From positions 12,648,001-12,712,000 of the forward strand of contig OY987243.1 in NCBI GenBank assembly GCA_963920765.1: DNA of 64,000 nt, in the 5' to 3' direction. The first letter of the stretch is position 1. The number at the start of each line of letters is the position of its first letter. Shown one piece after another: positions 1 to 11,923 of the stretch. This DNA is from Ulota crispa (lineage: Eukaryota; Streptophyta; Bryopsida; Orthotrichales; Orthotrichaceae). The translations under genes were made by a program, and so were the position numbers. A model generated the notes under the pieces. That model made no database searches, was not told where the DNA came from, and saw only the letters and a program-made list of their open reading frames with translations.

Positions 1-3000
1 CCATGCTTTGATGAGGTGTCATAGAGAGTTTAAAAGAAGAAATTCCTGGGTTATAGAATGTAGCACTATACAATGAATTACAGGACAATGCTAAATTGCC
101 AAATGCAAGGTACTTAGCAATTTTCTGTAACTCCTGGATTGACCACATGAATGAAAAGAGTTGAGCAATTAAGCACCTTGAAAGTTAGAGCATTTCCTTC
201 TTCAAATATAACCACCCAATGCAGACCTTCTGCAACCCTGCTTCCACCCTTGAGAAATCACAGGATCATTTGCATGGCCAAAATCCACAAAAACTGACTG
301 AAAGTGTAATCATCTAGTGGCTAGAGTAGGTTTTAGAGCGGTAAATTGCAGTTTGAGAAGATTTTATACCATTTCTGAAGCAGGCCGCTAGAGTAGAGCA
401 CTGCGTGCACATCACCACTGCCACCCGGCATTGTCTGCACAAATCTTCGATATTCCATTAGAGCCTAGACCAAAAATTGTAAAAAAGTCCACATTCATTG
501 AAAGCTAAAGTCAATCTAGTAAGAGCATTGTTGAAGCAGGATTTCTTAGAAAGTACTATTCGCATACACCATTCAGCCAACAGGATTGCAAACAAGACTG
601 CGAAACCGTGTTTTTCAAGAGTAAAACAATTACCTTAATAAGATAGGGGTCTGATGAATAGAGCAAAAGGTTGGCTGTTTTGCGATTTAAACATGGCGCA
701 GTATTGTCCTGCAGGGAAGGGCCTTCAAATGTTAGAATTTTCAGTAATTTATCTTAAATTGCGTGCCCATACTCTCAACTCTAAGCTGATGAGTATCCAT
801 AATGGAATCAAATAAATAAGTAAACCCTCTGAAAAGCGTAGGGAACGAGTTAGATCGGCCTAGTACTGCCATGAGAATCAACGTAGTGGAGACTATATAA
901 CTTACAAGGACCAATAGCAAAGCATGGCAACCGATCTTTGCATGAAAACGAGGTTTTCTACCGTCACTTATATACCACTTTGAAAGGTCACCAACCTCTC
1001 ATTTTTAAGCTGCATAAGAAACTCATACATAGTGACGGAAATTTGATTTAAAGCAGATTTGGCTCTTGTATCTAAATAGATTCCTCCACAGCTCTATGGT
1101 GATGTCTCAAAGATCATGCACCTACATATGCTTCTTACCATGAGATGAGAATCTTAGCAGGAGCATAGAGAAAGTTAGAGTGGTAATGGAAAGATTAAAT
1201 CCTAAACCTGCTTCAAAAGATGGATTTGATCAGGGCACATGCCGTAATAGTTATGAGACTTCAGCAATTCTTGGATTCTCAAGTGGGTGTAGGCGGAGCT
1301 CATAATCACAAACGGGATTTTTGCTTCTTCTGGGCTTGGCGATTCGTTTGCTCTTTCTTGAAAGGCCAAAATATTCTTTATGTAGAGCTCCAGAAAACTG
1401 ATTTCTGTGGTTGACTCAGTCGGCACCTCAAGCTGCTCAGAGCATGTAAATTAGCAGTTTTCATTGGTAACTTTGCAGATTTGCAGGGGGGTCTTTCTTC
1501 ACTATTCAAGAATGCTATGCATTCGATTCCTAAATATTAGACCACCCATATTTCAAAAACTCATCCAAAGGTGCAAAAATTAGGCCAAAATAATATTCCT
1601 TGTCACGCTATATATCTGTCATTGTGGAAAATGTAAGTCCTTATGAGGAATTTGTAATAGTGAATGCAGGGAGGTTTGGAGACCAAATAACCATGAAATT
1701 CTTGTAATCTTTGAAGTAAAAGTAAAATTCCACATGATCTTTTCCAAAGTTCTTCAAACTGAGTGAGGACCATATGCAGAAGGTTTAACTTAATTAGTTT
1801 TGTAGAACGAAGTAGTAAAAGATCAGCAGAAAAATGTTAGAATGTTTCACCTTGATGTCATTCACACAATCAAGACGTTCTGCCAAACCTCCAGCCACCA
1901 AGACGAACGCAACTCGCCTGAAATCCTTCACTCCAGCCTCCTCAAACTCCATATACTTTCTGCTTCCATGCTTCAACGTCACTCCATCTACGACCTAGTT
2001 TACACATCCACCCCCTTTCCAAACTCCTAAGCACCATAAACTATCTATCGTCATTCCCAAAGAAAAGAATGGTGCACAACAATGGTCGTAGTCGTTGAAG
2101 TGGCTTGTTTCAGAGCCTCAAGATAGTACCATAAATAAAACTCTAAAATCTAGAAATGAAGTACATCAGAGCTTCCAAAAAAGAATCTGAGAAGGTGCCA
2201 ATTTCTTGAAGCTTTGCAGCTTGAAAACGAACATGGCGGTAACACTGCTAAATCATATCATGAGCCTCGGTAGAAATCCCAAAGGGAAAAGCATGAAGCT
2301 CCTGTTTTTTAGCATGACTTTGAAGAACAGGAATTTGTATTAAGATTGCGACTGAGATCACTTTTAAAACTGAACACAAAGAAAGTCTCCAACTGCACAT
2401 CATTCACTTACAGTGGGTATGCAGCCTTCAAACTCCTTGTGGCGTTGATTCTCTTCCACGTACCCCAGCAGAGTCTTTGCCCTTCGAACGTACGCGGCCA
2501 AGCCACCAGGATACCAAGCACTAAACTTTTCCATCTGTAACTACCATCAGCTCAACTCTCAGATTGCATAATCTTTACACCAAGCGCAGATTAGAACAAA
2601 TTCTGCACAGCGGAGAGCAGAGTCTACAACCAGATCCATAAAGCTTCAATAAAATGAAGAAGAACTCTTTTAAATAAACTTGGCCTAACCCTAATCCATG
2701 TTTTTAGCAAGCCTATAACCTAAGCTTCTCCCTCTTGAACTGCTTCAAACAATCATCTCTCCTCCTTCTTTGTCTTCAGTAGCTCGGTTTTAGTTTAAAG
2801 CACAGTGGATTTCTTACCTGCTCTGAAAACCGGAGCTTATCGTCATCTCTCTCACCCGGAGGCGGCCAATGCTCAAACAGATGACTCTGCCCTTCTTGTA
2901 GCAGCGTCCGCACAGAACGTCTCTGTATATAAAAAAAAATCTCAATCCCACAGAAAATATAGCTAGGACAAATAGCTTCAAACCAAACGAGAGAAAAAAA

Positions 3001-3366
3001 GCAAACACCGCAGGATAAATGGACATCTCACATGGCAGCTTCGAAGGATCTACAGGAAATGTATGAACACAGAATTTGCGATTAAAACGAGTTTATCGTT
3101 CAGAACTCTTTCTCTTCCTAACGAGTCCAAAGGTGTCGACCGCAGCATTGATCTTTCGGGTCAAAGACGTTCACGAGAAAAGAGCGAAACTGTGAGAAAC
3201 TCGAGGAAAAGCTCAAATCGGGTGCACATCGAAAGATCGAAAGAAAAAACAGGGTGTGAATGCAGGGAATGAAGCTCACATTCAGGGTAGTTCGTCGCCG
3301 TGGCATTGGTTTGGGCGTAATGTTAAGATCAGTGCCATCGTCTTCCTTCTTCTCCGATTGCCCCAT
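1..3366 (-). CDS. UDP-sugar pyrophosphorylase-like protein (USP family), 5' part, runs off the left edge
   Basis: USP enzymes convert sugar-1-phosphate plus UTP into UDP-sugar in the cytosol. Eight exons in consistent phase can be placed, in order of translation: 3366-3280, 2922-2818, 2534-2412, 1994-1851, 1432-1208, 708-634, 464-370 and 237-177; the C-terminal part lies beyond base 1. Family landmarks are [13 protein letters not shown] (exon 2), [10 protein letters not shown] (exon 3), [12 protein letters not shown] (exon 4), IPFVIM...THLR (exon 5), [17 protein letters not shown] (exon 7) and [14 protein letters not shown] (exon 8). Start 3366 is the only in-frame ATG that joins in phase to exon 2, and the N-terminal 29 residues are not conserved. 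Compared with plant USP as I recall it, several active-site positions are changed: GGLGERLGY to [17 protein letters not shown] to PGGSGDVH, and FQDTN to FEEGN. A pseudoenzyme, a strongly diverged paralogue or a young pseudogene are all possible; no in-frame stop was seen in the placed exons. Family assignment is firm, activity doubtful. Confidence 0.75.
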
Positions 3367-5540
3367 CGGAAGATCGGGGACAATCCCTACGTTTCCAGGC
3401 TCCGAGGATATGGCTCCAGATTGCAACTCTTTCGTCAACCGATGCTTGTTGTTGTTGTTGTCTCTCGATCCATGACCTGTTCCAACGAAGGCTGCGCGGC
3501 TGCTGCTTGCGAAGATTTTGCAGTGCGAGCTCCGGAAGCGACTCGCTGAGCTTACTCTGGGATTCCTAGAGGTTCCACCCCCTTGGATCCTTCATATTGT
3601 TTAAGCATCTCCAATCTACCCCTGTACACAGGATCTCTTCCCTCACATGGGATAAGACCTTGAATGGGATCCATGCTTTTCAAGCAGCATAAGAAATCCA
3701 CGTAAGAGTTTGGGTTTGAACATCAAACAATCAAGTATCCCTTCAAACCTCCATTGCAAGATTGAAACAAAATGCTGAAAACTGCTTGTTGACTCACCGT
3801 ATCAATCTGCTAACTTAGTATGATTTACTAATTCTACATACTACATAAACCAATTTTTGAACTAACGCATCATACCCTATCACTGAAGGATTGGTTATCA
3901 ACAGGTTGTTATAAAGCTTGAGCTCACGTTTATATTGTATTAAACTTGAAATCTGAGCTCAAATGATCAAGTGTATATATTGGAGTGAGTGATAGAACAG
4001 AAACTCAAGAACAATCATTCCATGGAGTTGAAACTGATTAGAAACAAACCTTAAATATCAAATGACGAAATTTCCTCTGTTTTTTAGGAAAGCGCACCAA
4101 ATTCAGGCAATTATGAGTTAGAACTATACCTTTTTTTCCTCAGTTTGCCTCATTACAATGAAGCCACTTGATGTAGTGGTTTACCTTGCACATCAAAAAT
4201 GTGCTATCAATTTGGAAAGGTCAAGCGGCCGTCGTATGTATAACCAGAGCACTCACAACAACAACAACAACAACAACAGCAATCGAGAGTGAAGCAGCGT
4301 TAGATTCATTTTAGAGATATCTAGATTACTCAACCTACAAGTTCGAAGTGACTAAGCGAAAAATAAAAGAGATACACCTACAAACTCTCAAGAGCAGTAA
4401 GTTTCACATTTGATTCGTGCATACTAATCAATTTATGCTGGTTATGTCGAGTTGATCTTATAAGTTTCAATTTTACAGCTTCTAGCAGTCGTCAAACAAG
4501 ATAAACTTCCAGAGGAACACCAGTCGGAACCCTTGGTCAACAACACGGAATCTCTTTTAATAAGAATGACACGTTCCACTCCTTCATTTCCATGACTACA
4601 GCAAAGCCATACTCAGCAGCACTGCATTGCACCTGGAATCCACAACCACTGACCCTTGCGTACCACAACGCAGCAAATTATCTGGCTGGTCTGCAAATGC
4701 GGAAGATGGGGCGGTACCAGCAGCTTTGCTCTAACTGTTCAAATGCAAAGTACATGCACTTGCTTTTGGTTATTAGAAAAAGAACAAGAAAAAAACACTG
4801 CTGTACATCCATAGGTAAGGCTTTGCTTCTGGTTGTCAGGCTTAATGGATTACCTGCAGAATCCAGAAAACCGAACTTAGTAAGAAGCCATTTTATGCTA
4901 CACAAGTCTAGCAACAGGAAATTCAACAACTTTCATTTGTGCAAAAATCTTTGTTTGTTTGTGTTCATTTGTGTCCACTTTTTTTTTCGATGTCTACTTT
5001 TCAAAACTCAGAAGCTCACGTAACAAGCATGAAGAGGTGATGTTTACATGGCTCCTATGTGATGCCATTAAGATAATAAGGTTTCAAGCTATTTCATTGA
5101 AGTGTATTGGACATATCACAAGGTGTCATAAAAGCGATGGATTATTTGAAGCTTATCGTCTCATTCCTAGTTGCACAGGATGTTGGTTCAAACTTTACGC
5201 CAGTTACCTCAAGCATTTTGCTTAGACCTATGCATTGCAAATCGGCGCCAAGATTTTATGTATACAACGTATCATATTTTTTGAACCAAGAAAATAAGTG
5301 GTGAAACGAAGTGTTTCACCCATTATTGATGCATATCAATACTTTTGCAAGCTGTGGAATGCAAGTTGGTCGAGCCATAAAGCTTCAAAGAATTTCTACG
5401 TCTGCTACATAATCAAAAAGTAGAGAGTCACTTCATTGTTGAGAAACACCAATAAGTAGAACTATCAGCATCACGAAACTTACATATATGCGTGGACTAT
5501 CCGCAATAGTGACTCTGGTCAAGTTCCAGCAGAAGTACTC
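3367..5540. other. Intergenic interval, no recognisable gene
   Basis: This stretch lies upstream of the USP-like gene and downstream of the DeSI-like gene. It holds CAA/GTT-type simple repeats near 3443-3464 and 4255-4278. Short open frames occur, for example around 4592-5023, but they lack family resemblance, splice logic or conserved motifs. It probably contains the USP promoter and 5' UTR and the 3' UTR of the next gene. Confidence 0.5.
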
Positions 5541-8289
5541 CTACTTTTCTCTACTCTTCTCAATGTCCATACCCTTGTCCTCGTCCGCCCTACTTTGATC
5601 TGCAGAACACATACTGAATTTAACAACTTCTTTCTAACAATCTTTTTTCAGTACACTTTAAGTTGTAGTGCAGTTGTTAGACGGGACGAAGCTATGTATT
5701 GAGTAAGGCACTCTATCAAGTGGCTAAACCTTTGTACTACAAAGAACTGAAAAAATGCAACATTTACTTTCAAGGTTTAGCTTACACCAATTTTACCCAC
5801 ATGTGGTGACTTAACATTGAGCTTATATTTTGTCATTCAAGTGAGTGATGATTTGCCAGCAGCTCAATTTTCGAAGTTCTAAGTTATAGTTGCCAAAAGA
5901 ATGAAGAAAAATGGTGAAATTAGTGAAATGCTTTTCAAACCTCTTCCATGTGAAGGTGCAGTTGACCCTGTGTGAGGGACACGAGCACCAGGCGGAACAG
6001 GACTAGCTGCCACTGGTGGGAACGAAGCCGGAAACGGAGCTGGAAATGGAAATGCCGACTCTCTGGTCATGGAGACTCTAGAAGACGGGTCTGGCCGTAG
6101 TGGTGAAGCAGCTGCAGCAGCGGCAGCGTTGTTGAGAATTGGTGCCACTGGAATGCCTCCGTGTCGCAGCGTCGTTTCCAGCTGCTGCAACATAGGCACT
6201 GCCATGAACACATCATTTACCACGTCGTGACCATAACATTCTTTAGCCATAGCTGTGCTACACCCTTGCTTGCTTGGTTAGGTAACCACTCATATGTAAT
6301 TATGTGCATCATGGCACATTCTCTCTTTAAGTTTGCAAAAAAAACTCAATATACGATTTCAATAAAGCATAAGAAGGCTCCAATGGGCCTCTAAACGAAA
6401 TAGCAGAATCAAAAGAAGAAGAAAAAAATTGACTATAAATTTATCTAGCCAAAGGTCAGTAATAAATTAGGCACCGCACATGTAGCCTCTACCGAATCTC
6501 TATGTTATTTTTCCAAGGCCAAATACTCCTGTTCTCATGTAGTTTCCCACTGTACCATCGCTTGGTACATTTACAATGAAGTAAGAGAGTTTGAGTAGGT
6601 TCTAAAGTACAATGGACGTTTGCTACTTGAGGAGTAGGCCTTGGTTCCGAATATGAATTACGCAATATTTGTTATGCAACTATGTGAGAATAGGAGTAGC
6701 TGGCTTTGTAGCTGCAATACAGTACGCTGTCAAAAAGAATTGCTGCACCGCATCAGAACACCTGTCCACTTGCAAATCCCTCTAGAACCATACCCCTCTT
6801 TATTCATTTTCCTCACAAAATTGTCCTATAACCTTGAAAGTTAACGGTAGAGCCCTTCTCCAAAATTCAACTTTTAAATTTCCGGGTGGGGAAGAATTTC
6901 ATACATCAGTTCTCTTGGACAGGGTATTGCAAAAAAAAGGCACTGCTTCTGGAAGCGTCGTTTCAATCTGGCTGTGAGCAAGTACGAAGAAGGGTTGAAA
7001 ATTTGGAAACTTACACATGAGAGCTCCCAGAGGGTTATTCAAAGCCACATCCGCCTGCTTTAAAACGTGGAGAGGAATTCCTGATCCGACCAAAAACTGC
7101 GCAGCTTCATCAGTGAAGTTGTTGCAGTTGTGGTCCAGAAGGCTGTAGGTTGCCATGGTATAGCGAGGCCCAATTTCTTGCAGAAATTCTTTAAAGACAT
7201 CCAAGGGTATGTGGGTGTAGCCTAACTCAAGGACTTCCACGGGAACCCCGAAAGGACTTTGTCCAATTGCTACGCTTTGAATGCCTGCCCCATAGAAGTA
7301 CTCCTTTCCATAGAGTCCTACTCCAGAGTGCCTGTCACAGATTACAGTAAAAACGCTGCCCCTTTTACCGTCTTATATTTTCTATGCTACTCATCCACTG
7401 CCCACCAGTGTTCCCACATGTGGCTACATTTAGCAAAACTTCTACCATATTTTGTAGAGGACTAAGAAAAGGTGAAGCTACAGTGTCAAATTTGAAATTT
7501 TTATCACAATTAGCAGTGGTTTTAGCCACTATAGCTAAGTTTGAAAATCACATTTGGGATCACTACAGCCAACGCTCACACACAAGATAGTCATGTCAAA
7601 TTTCCTAGTGCGGTCACACAGTAAAATTTCACTCATAACTCAAGAGCCTGAATCGAAATCAAAGAGATATACTCACTTCTGCAAAAACCCTTGTTGAAAC
7701 GGCATTACAAAAACAACATAACAGCATGATTTGCTCCTTTTTCTTCAGGGAAGGGTATTCTGATTTAGAGTTCTAGTAAGCTCATTTGCACTCAAAACAG
7801 TTGCATTGATTTATCACAATGAAAACAGTCCAAAGATCAAATGTCATCATCTTGGATTCGAAGGGTAGCCCACTTCATCCGCTGTACGAACAATGAGATC
7901 CTAATTGAGATATTACTTCAACATACCGGTAATATGTTCGAAACAATAACCTAACGTTGTATTTTTAACGGTGTTTCAGCAGGAGGTTTGCACTAGAGTT
8001 ATAATGGTCAAAGAATCTCATAACTCATACCAGCGTCCTCAAACCTAAAACTATGATCCATGAGAGCAGTGTATTGCTTATAAACATAAACGAAGTTTCA
8101 CAAATGAATCAATCACACCGACAGTAGATTCCATTTCAGTCAAAAGGAAAGAATCGACTAGTAGAAAGAGCTTCAGGACGAACACTCGTACCAGATACCC
8201 TCTATCGTATTCCCGAGGAAAGTCGCCGACAATTGGCGAGCCATCCCTTGGCTGAGATCATAGACGTAAAGAGTCACCTTCTCTCCGCC
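5541..8289 (-). CDS. PPPDE/DeSI-type cysteine isopeptidase (deSUMOylating or deubiquitinating family)
   Basis: DeSI/PPPDE proteins are small papain-fold isopeptidases that remove SUMO or ubiquitin. Four exons join in phase: 8289-8192, 7331-7015, 6198-5941 and 5599-5541, with a stop at 5541-5543 (at least 243 residues). The first exon encodes VTLYVYDLSQGMARQL and FLGNTIEGIW. The second gives HSGVGLYGKEYFYGAGIQ with the catalytic His, and later LLDHNCNNF with the catalytic Cys, then AAQFLVGSGIP. The third contains MLQQLETTLRHGGIPVAP, the family's usual C-terminal region, followed by a low-complexity Ala/Pro/Phe stretch. The last exon is short and charged, ending in Lys before the stop. The true start is unresolved. 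Either an unspliced in-frame ATG near 8322 is used, or an upstream exon splices onto the CAG at 8290-8292; a candidate ending near 9055 would join in phase. Catalytic dyad and fold motifs are intact, so an active peptidase is likely. Confidence 0.85.
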
Positions 8290-8324
8290 CTGCAACAAAG
8301 ACCCCAAACATGAAGAAATCATTC

Positions 8325-9877
8325 TTGATGCTCTAAGAGATTCAACACGGGCACATCAGAAAGAAAAAGAAGACAGGTACAAAAAAATACAAACCCTAAT
8401 TTCAAGGAGTTGAGCTATCCCGACATAGATCTATTAGAAATGTCAAAACATAGGGCTGAGTGGGAACCGATTCCATAGTGCGATGTTTCGATGCCCAACA
8501 ACACCATGATCCTGCAAGATGGAAAACAGATTTGCACATCAAGACCACCAGATTGTCAGATAATTCCCCTCAGTTCCACACTCTGACGATTTCGAATCCT
8601 GAAATGCTACAGAATTCGGTTTTGAGCATAATTTTCAGTGAGGAACTCAAGCACAGAGCAAGCATTCAAATAGCAACATGACATACAGAGAGCTATTTAT
8701 GAAAGCGCCCCGTCTCAACTTTAACTTCAACTTAAAACCAATATTCAACCAGTTCTGGTGGCTATGTACAAGTCACATGAAAAACCTACAAGAAAGCTTC
8801 AGAACCGGAAAAAGGGAAACCAATAATTTCTTGGGATGCAATATAATCACTGACTGGACCAGACTGCTGTAAACGGACGCCAAGGGATTATTTAGCGTGC
8901 AGGTACGGGCGGCAACGATAGAGATCCCTGAGGGCTGGCGCAAATACCTGATGGTCATTTCGTTTATCAGACGTCAAATGGCAATGGACTTGCAAGCCGT
9001 CCATTGCTACCAGTGTTACCAAGAAACTGAATAATCTCGTACTCACCAATTTTGCGGCTGCTTTATCCACGTATCCTCCAGTCTCCGTACATGTAAAATG
9101 CTTGAAAAACGTAGGAAATCGTTAAATTCTTTGCCGTGTTGGAAAAAGGGGAACAGAACAAAACGGTTTTATTCGAGTTCACGTTTACCTACGTGGCTGT
9201 TCAAAAAAAAAGACAACACGTAAACCTCTCAATTCGAGATTGGGAGGAACTGAGTCCTAAAGAGGAAGCTGAATGACTAAATTAACTAAGCGTCCCAAAC
9301 TCTGTAAAGTATCAACAACTTCGAAGCTTCATACCTATGATGCTCTTGAGAAGGCTTGCAGCCAGCAGCATCCGAGGAATCTCCAATGGCATCAAGTGAG
9401 AATAGAGGTTCGGAATTGACGCACCCTGTCGTGCAAGAAGCGGTAGATTCCACTCGAGAACAAGCTAACGGTGGACACTTTAGTGCAAAACACTCGGTAA
9501 CATGCCTACAGCAAGACACAATGACAATCAACGAGTTATCCGTGGATAAGCTGGAATGAGCAGGTTGCGGCTTTGCGATGCTTGCACAGTCCCCGATATT
9601 GTTGCGACTTCGAAAAGTTGGATGCGTATTCTTAATTAAGCAATGTAGCTGTCTATGTCAGGCCATTTTGAGCTCAAAAGCAAGGCATGGTAAAACATGC
9701 ACTGAAGAAGTGGATCAATCTTCTTTCACGACAAAAGTACAGAAATATAGGTCTTACACGTACAGTCAGTCCGATACTAAATTGCAATATATCGCCTGCC
9801 TTTCCAATTCGCCCATGGAAAGCCCACCTTATTGACCTGTTTACTACTGAAGAGTGTGCTAAGCTCTGAACGTCGAC
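8325..9877. other. 5' flank of the DeSI-like gene and gap to carrier copy A; possible upstream exons unresolved
   Basis: On the minus strand, a piece ending near 9055 encodes GGYVDKAAAKL before a good donor (TTG|GTGAGT) and would join in phase to the DeSI exon at 8289. A second piece ends near 9336 with donor AG|GTATGA, but its phase does not match the first. Neither has a recognisable homologue, so they may be 5' UTR or spurious. Nothing else is recognised before the duplicated block starts at 9878. Confidence 0.3.
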
Positions 9878-11923
9878 CGACTCAACAAGCTAGGACGCAA
9901 GTGGGTGAGACAACCACCCAGCTTGAGTGAACTCAACCTCGTCCTGTGAAATGCGGACTCCGATGTCATCACATACTTCCGCCTCAACCTAGCGACAGCG
10001 CCCGCGTTCACCACACCCCGGTCTCTAAAATCCCAAATACCGCACCTGGAACTCCGGTGCCCGCATTCCCATTCCCCGAGGCCGCGTCCAGGGACTGCAC
10101 AAGTACACCATTGGTGCAGCTCTCCACCGGAATGCACCCCTCCCCGCACCCTGCATCACCCGCCTCCGCCGCCGTAAGCCTTGCCGAAGAAGATGATCTG
10201 CAGCTGGTCGTACCCCGACAGCACGCCCGCCCCCGCCACCGCCCGCAGGATGTTGGCGCCCGCCCCCTTGAACAGCGACTTGTACCCCTCCTTCGCCACG
10301 ATCTGCTGGAACGCGTCGAAGCTGGACTTGTACTTCACCGCAGACCCCGACGTCATCATCATCCGCCGCCGCACCGTGTCCAGCGGGTACGACGCCAACC
10401 CCGCCCCGATGGTGATGCTCCACCCCAGCATGAAGCTCGCGAAGAAGTTGCCCTGCACGCACCAACCCTGTCAGTGCCCTCCGCCCGCTCACAAAACCAC
10501 CCATTCCTCGTCATACACTTCGCAGTTACCCCCGTCTCTCACCAACCATGTCCACTCCCGCAGCCACCTCCGCTCCAGCCCCCTTTACAGCACTTGGCGG
10601 AAGGCCTGCTCATGCAGGATGACTGCCGCAACGGCTGAAGGTGTAGTTGGGAGTCTAGTATGGAGCGCCGCACTGGTGTTGGATCCGGACATCTCCTAAG
10701 GTTAGCAGGTTGCGAAGAAGGCGTACCTCGAGGTCCCCGACCAGCAGCACCGGCTTCAGCGAGTCGTACATGCCGAAGTACAGCCCGCGGTACACCACGA
10801 TGCCCACGCACGAGATCATGAACCCTCGGTACAGCCCCGCCACGCCGTCCGACGCGATCGTCTTCTTGTACACGTCGAACAGCCCGTTGAACTGCCGATC
10901 GCCTCCGCCCTTCTTCGTCGACTTCGCGTCGTTGGCCAGCCGCGTCCGCGCGAAGTCCAGCGAGTACACGAAGAACAGCGACGACGCTCCCGCCGCCCCT
11001 CCCGACGCCAGGTTGCCCGCGAACCACCACCAGTACCCGTCCTTGTCCTTCTGCATGCCGAACAGCTTCTTGAAGTGGTCCTTGAACGCGAAGTTCAGGG
11101 CCTGCCCACCACACCACACCACCAACACCCCACCGTTCCCCCCACCATGTCAGTCAACGTATATAATCGTTCCAGGTCATTCGATCTGTCACTAAGCCCT
11201 CGTTGCATGCATTCACGATCGTTCGGCACGGTCGGGAATCGAGAATCGAGAATGGAGAATCGAGAATCGGGATAATTATATGGACGCGGAGGTGAACGAG
11301 CGGATCACCTGCGTGGGGAAGTACCGGATGACGTTGGCCGTGTTCCCTCGCCACAGCGCAATCACGCCTTCATCGGCCGTGGTGCGCTTGAAGCAGTCGG
11401 CCACGCCTTTGAACGGCTCCGACAGCCTGCCCTGCTTGATCATCTCGTCCTGGTTCTGGATCAGCAGCTTCACCCGCTCGATGGGCGCTGCCGACGTCTT
11501 GGACACGGCCGCGGACACGCCTCCCAGCATGAAGTCCATCATGAAGTTCTTCTCTTGCACGGCGTAGGCCACCACCCCGGGCGTCGACGTGGGCCTGGCC
11601 ATGGCACCCCGGGAGCCGGTCACACCGGAACCACCACAGAGGAAGCGGGCGGGGCACTGCAAGGCTCCGGACCTGGCCACTTTGCGAGCTTGGAGGGCAG
11701 TCTGGGGCAGCATGGAGAGCGACGGGGTGGTCGCACTGGTGCCTGCCAAGGGCGACGGCTGCGGCCTCGAAGACGGTGCAAGCAAGGTGGTGAAGTGCGA
11801 GGATCCGAGGAGGGGGCGAAGCCTCGCAGGCCTGGTGTTAGGCCTTTCGGATTCCATGAGGAATCAATCAATTTGGAGTCCCGCTGCAGTTGGAATGGGC
11901 TTCAATGTCTCTGCACACACGAA
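9878..11923. repeat. Inverted duplication, left copy (2,046 bp, carrier gene copy A)
   Basis: This block is the reverse complement of 26016-28061. Paired coordinates always sum to 37,939 across exons, both introns, and 5' and 3' flanks, so there are no indels; every segment I compared by eye was identical. Identity stops abruptly: at the outer side C9877 is opposed to a different base at 28062, and at the inner side C11924 differs from the base paired at 26015. The two arms are separated by 14,092 bp that holds the RABH gene. Confidence 0.9.
10156..11857 (-). CDS. AAC: Mitochondrial ADP/ATP carrier, copy A
   Basis: This inner-membrane carrier swaps matrix ATP for cytosolic ADP. Exons are 11857-11309, 11101-10727 and 10452-10156, giving 406 residues. 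The ATG at 11857 is preceded in frame by a TGA. Residues 1 to about 95 form an Arg/Ser/Pro-rich extension typical of plant carriers. The three mitochondrial-carrier repeats follow, with signatures [12 protein letters not shown] (repeat 1), [14 protein letters not shown] (repeat 2) and [14 protein letters not shown] (repeat 3); RRRMMM is the diagnostic AAC motif. Both introns are short GT-AG introns. Exons are very GC-rich, unlike neighbouring genes. The sequence is identical to copy B, so the two cannot be told apart functionally, but their promoters differ because identity ends about 66 bp upstream of the ATG, at a 5' UTR splice acceptor (GTGTGCAG). Confidence 0.95.

Noticed and set aside
3418..3438. 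USP-like start at 3438
   Set aside because: That codon is TTG; the in-frame ATG at 3366 joins in phase to the next exon.
4592..5023. 143-codon plus-strand frame
   Set aside because: No family motif, low complexity toward the end and no splice or codon-bias support.
9946..11195. Long plus-strand open frames (up to 230 codons) antisense to carrier copy A, and the mirrored ones at 26744-27993
   Set aside because: They are shadows of GC-rich third positions in the carrier exons and cross its introns without splice logic.
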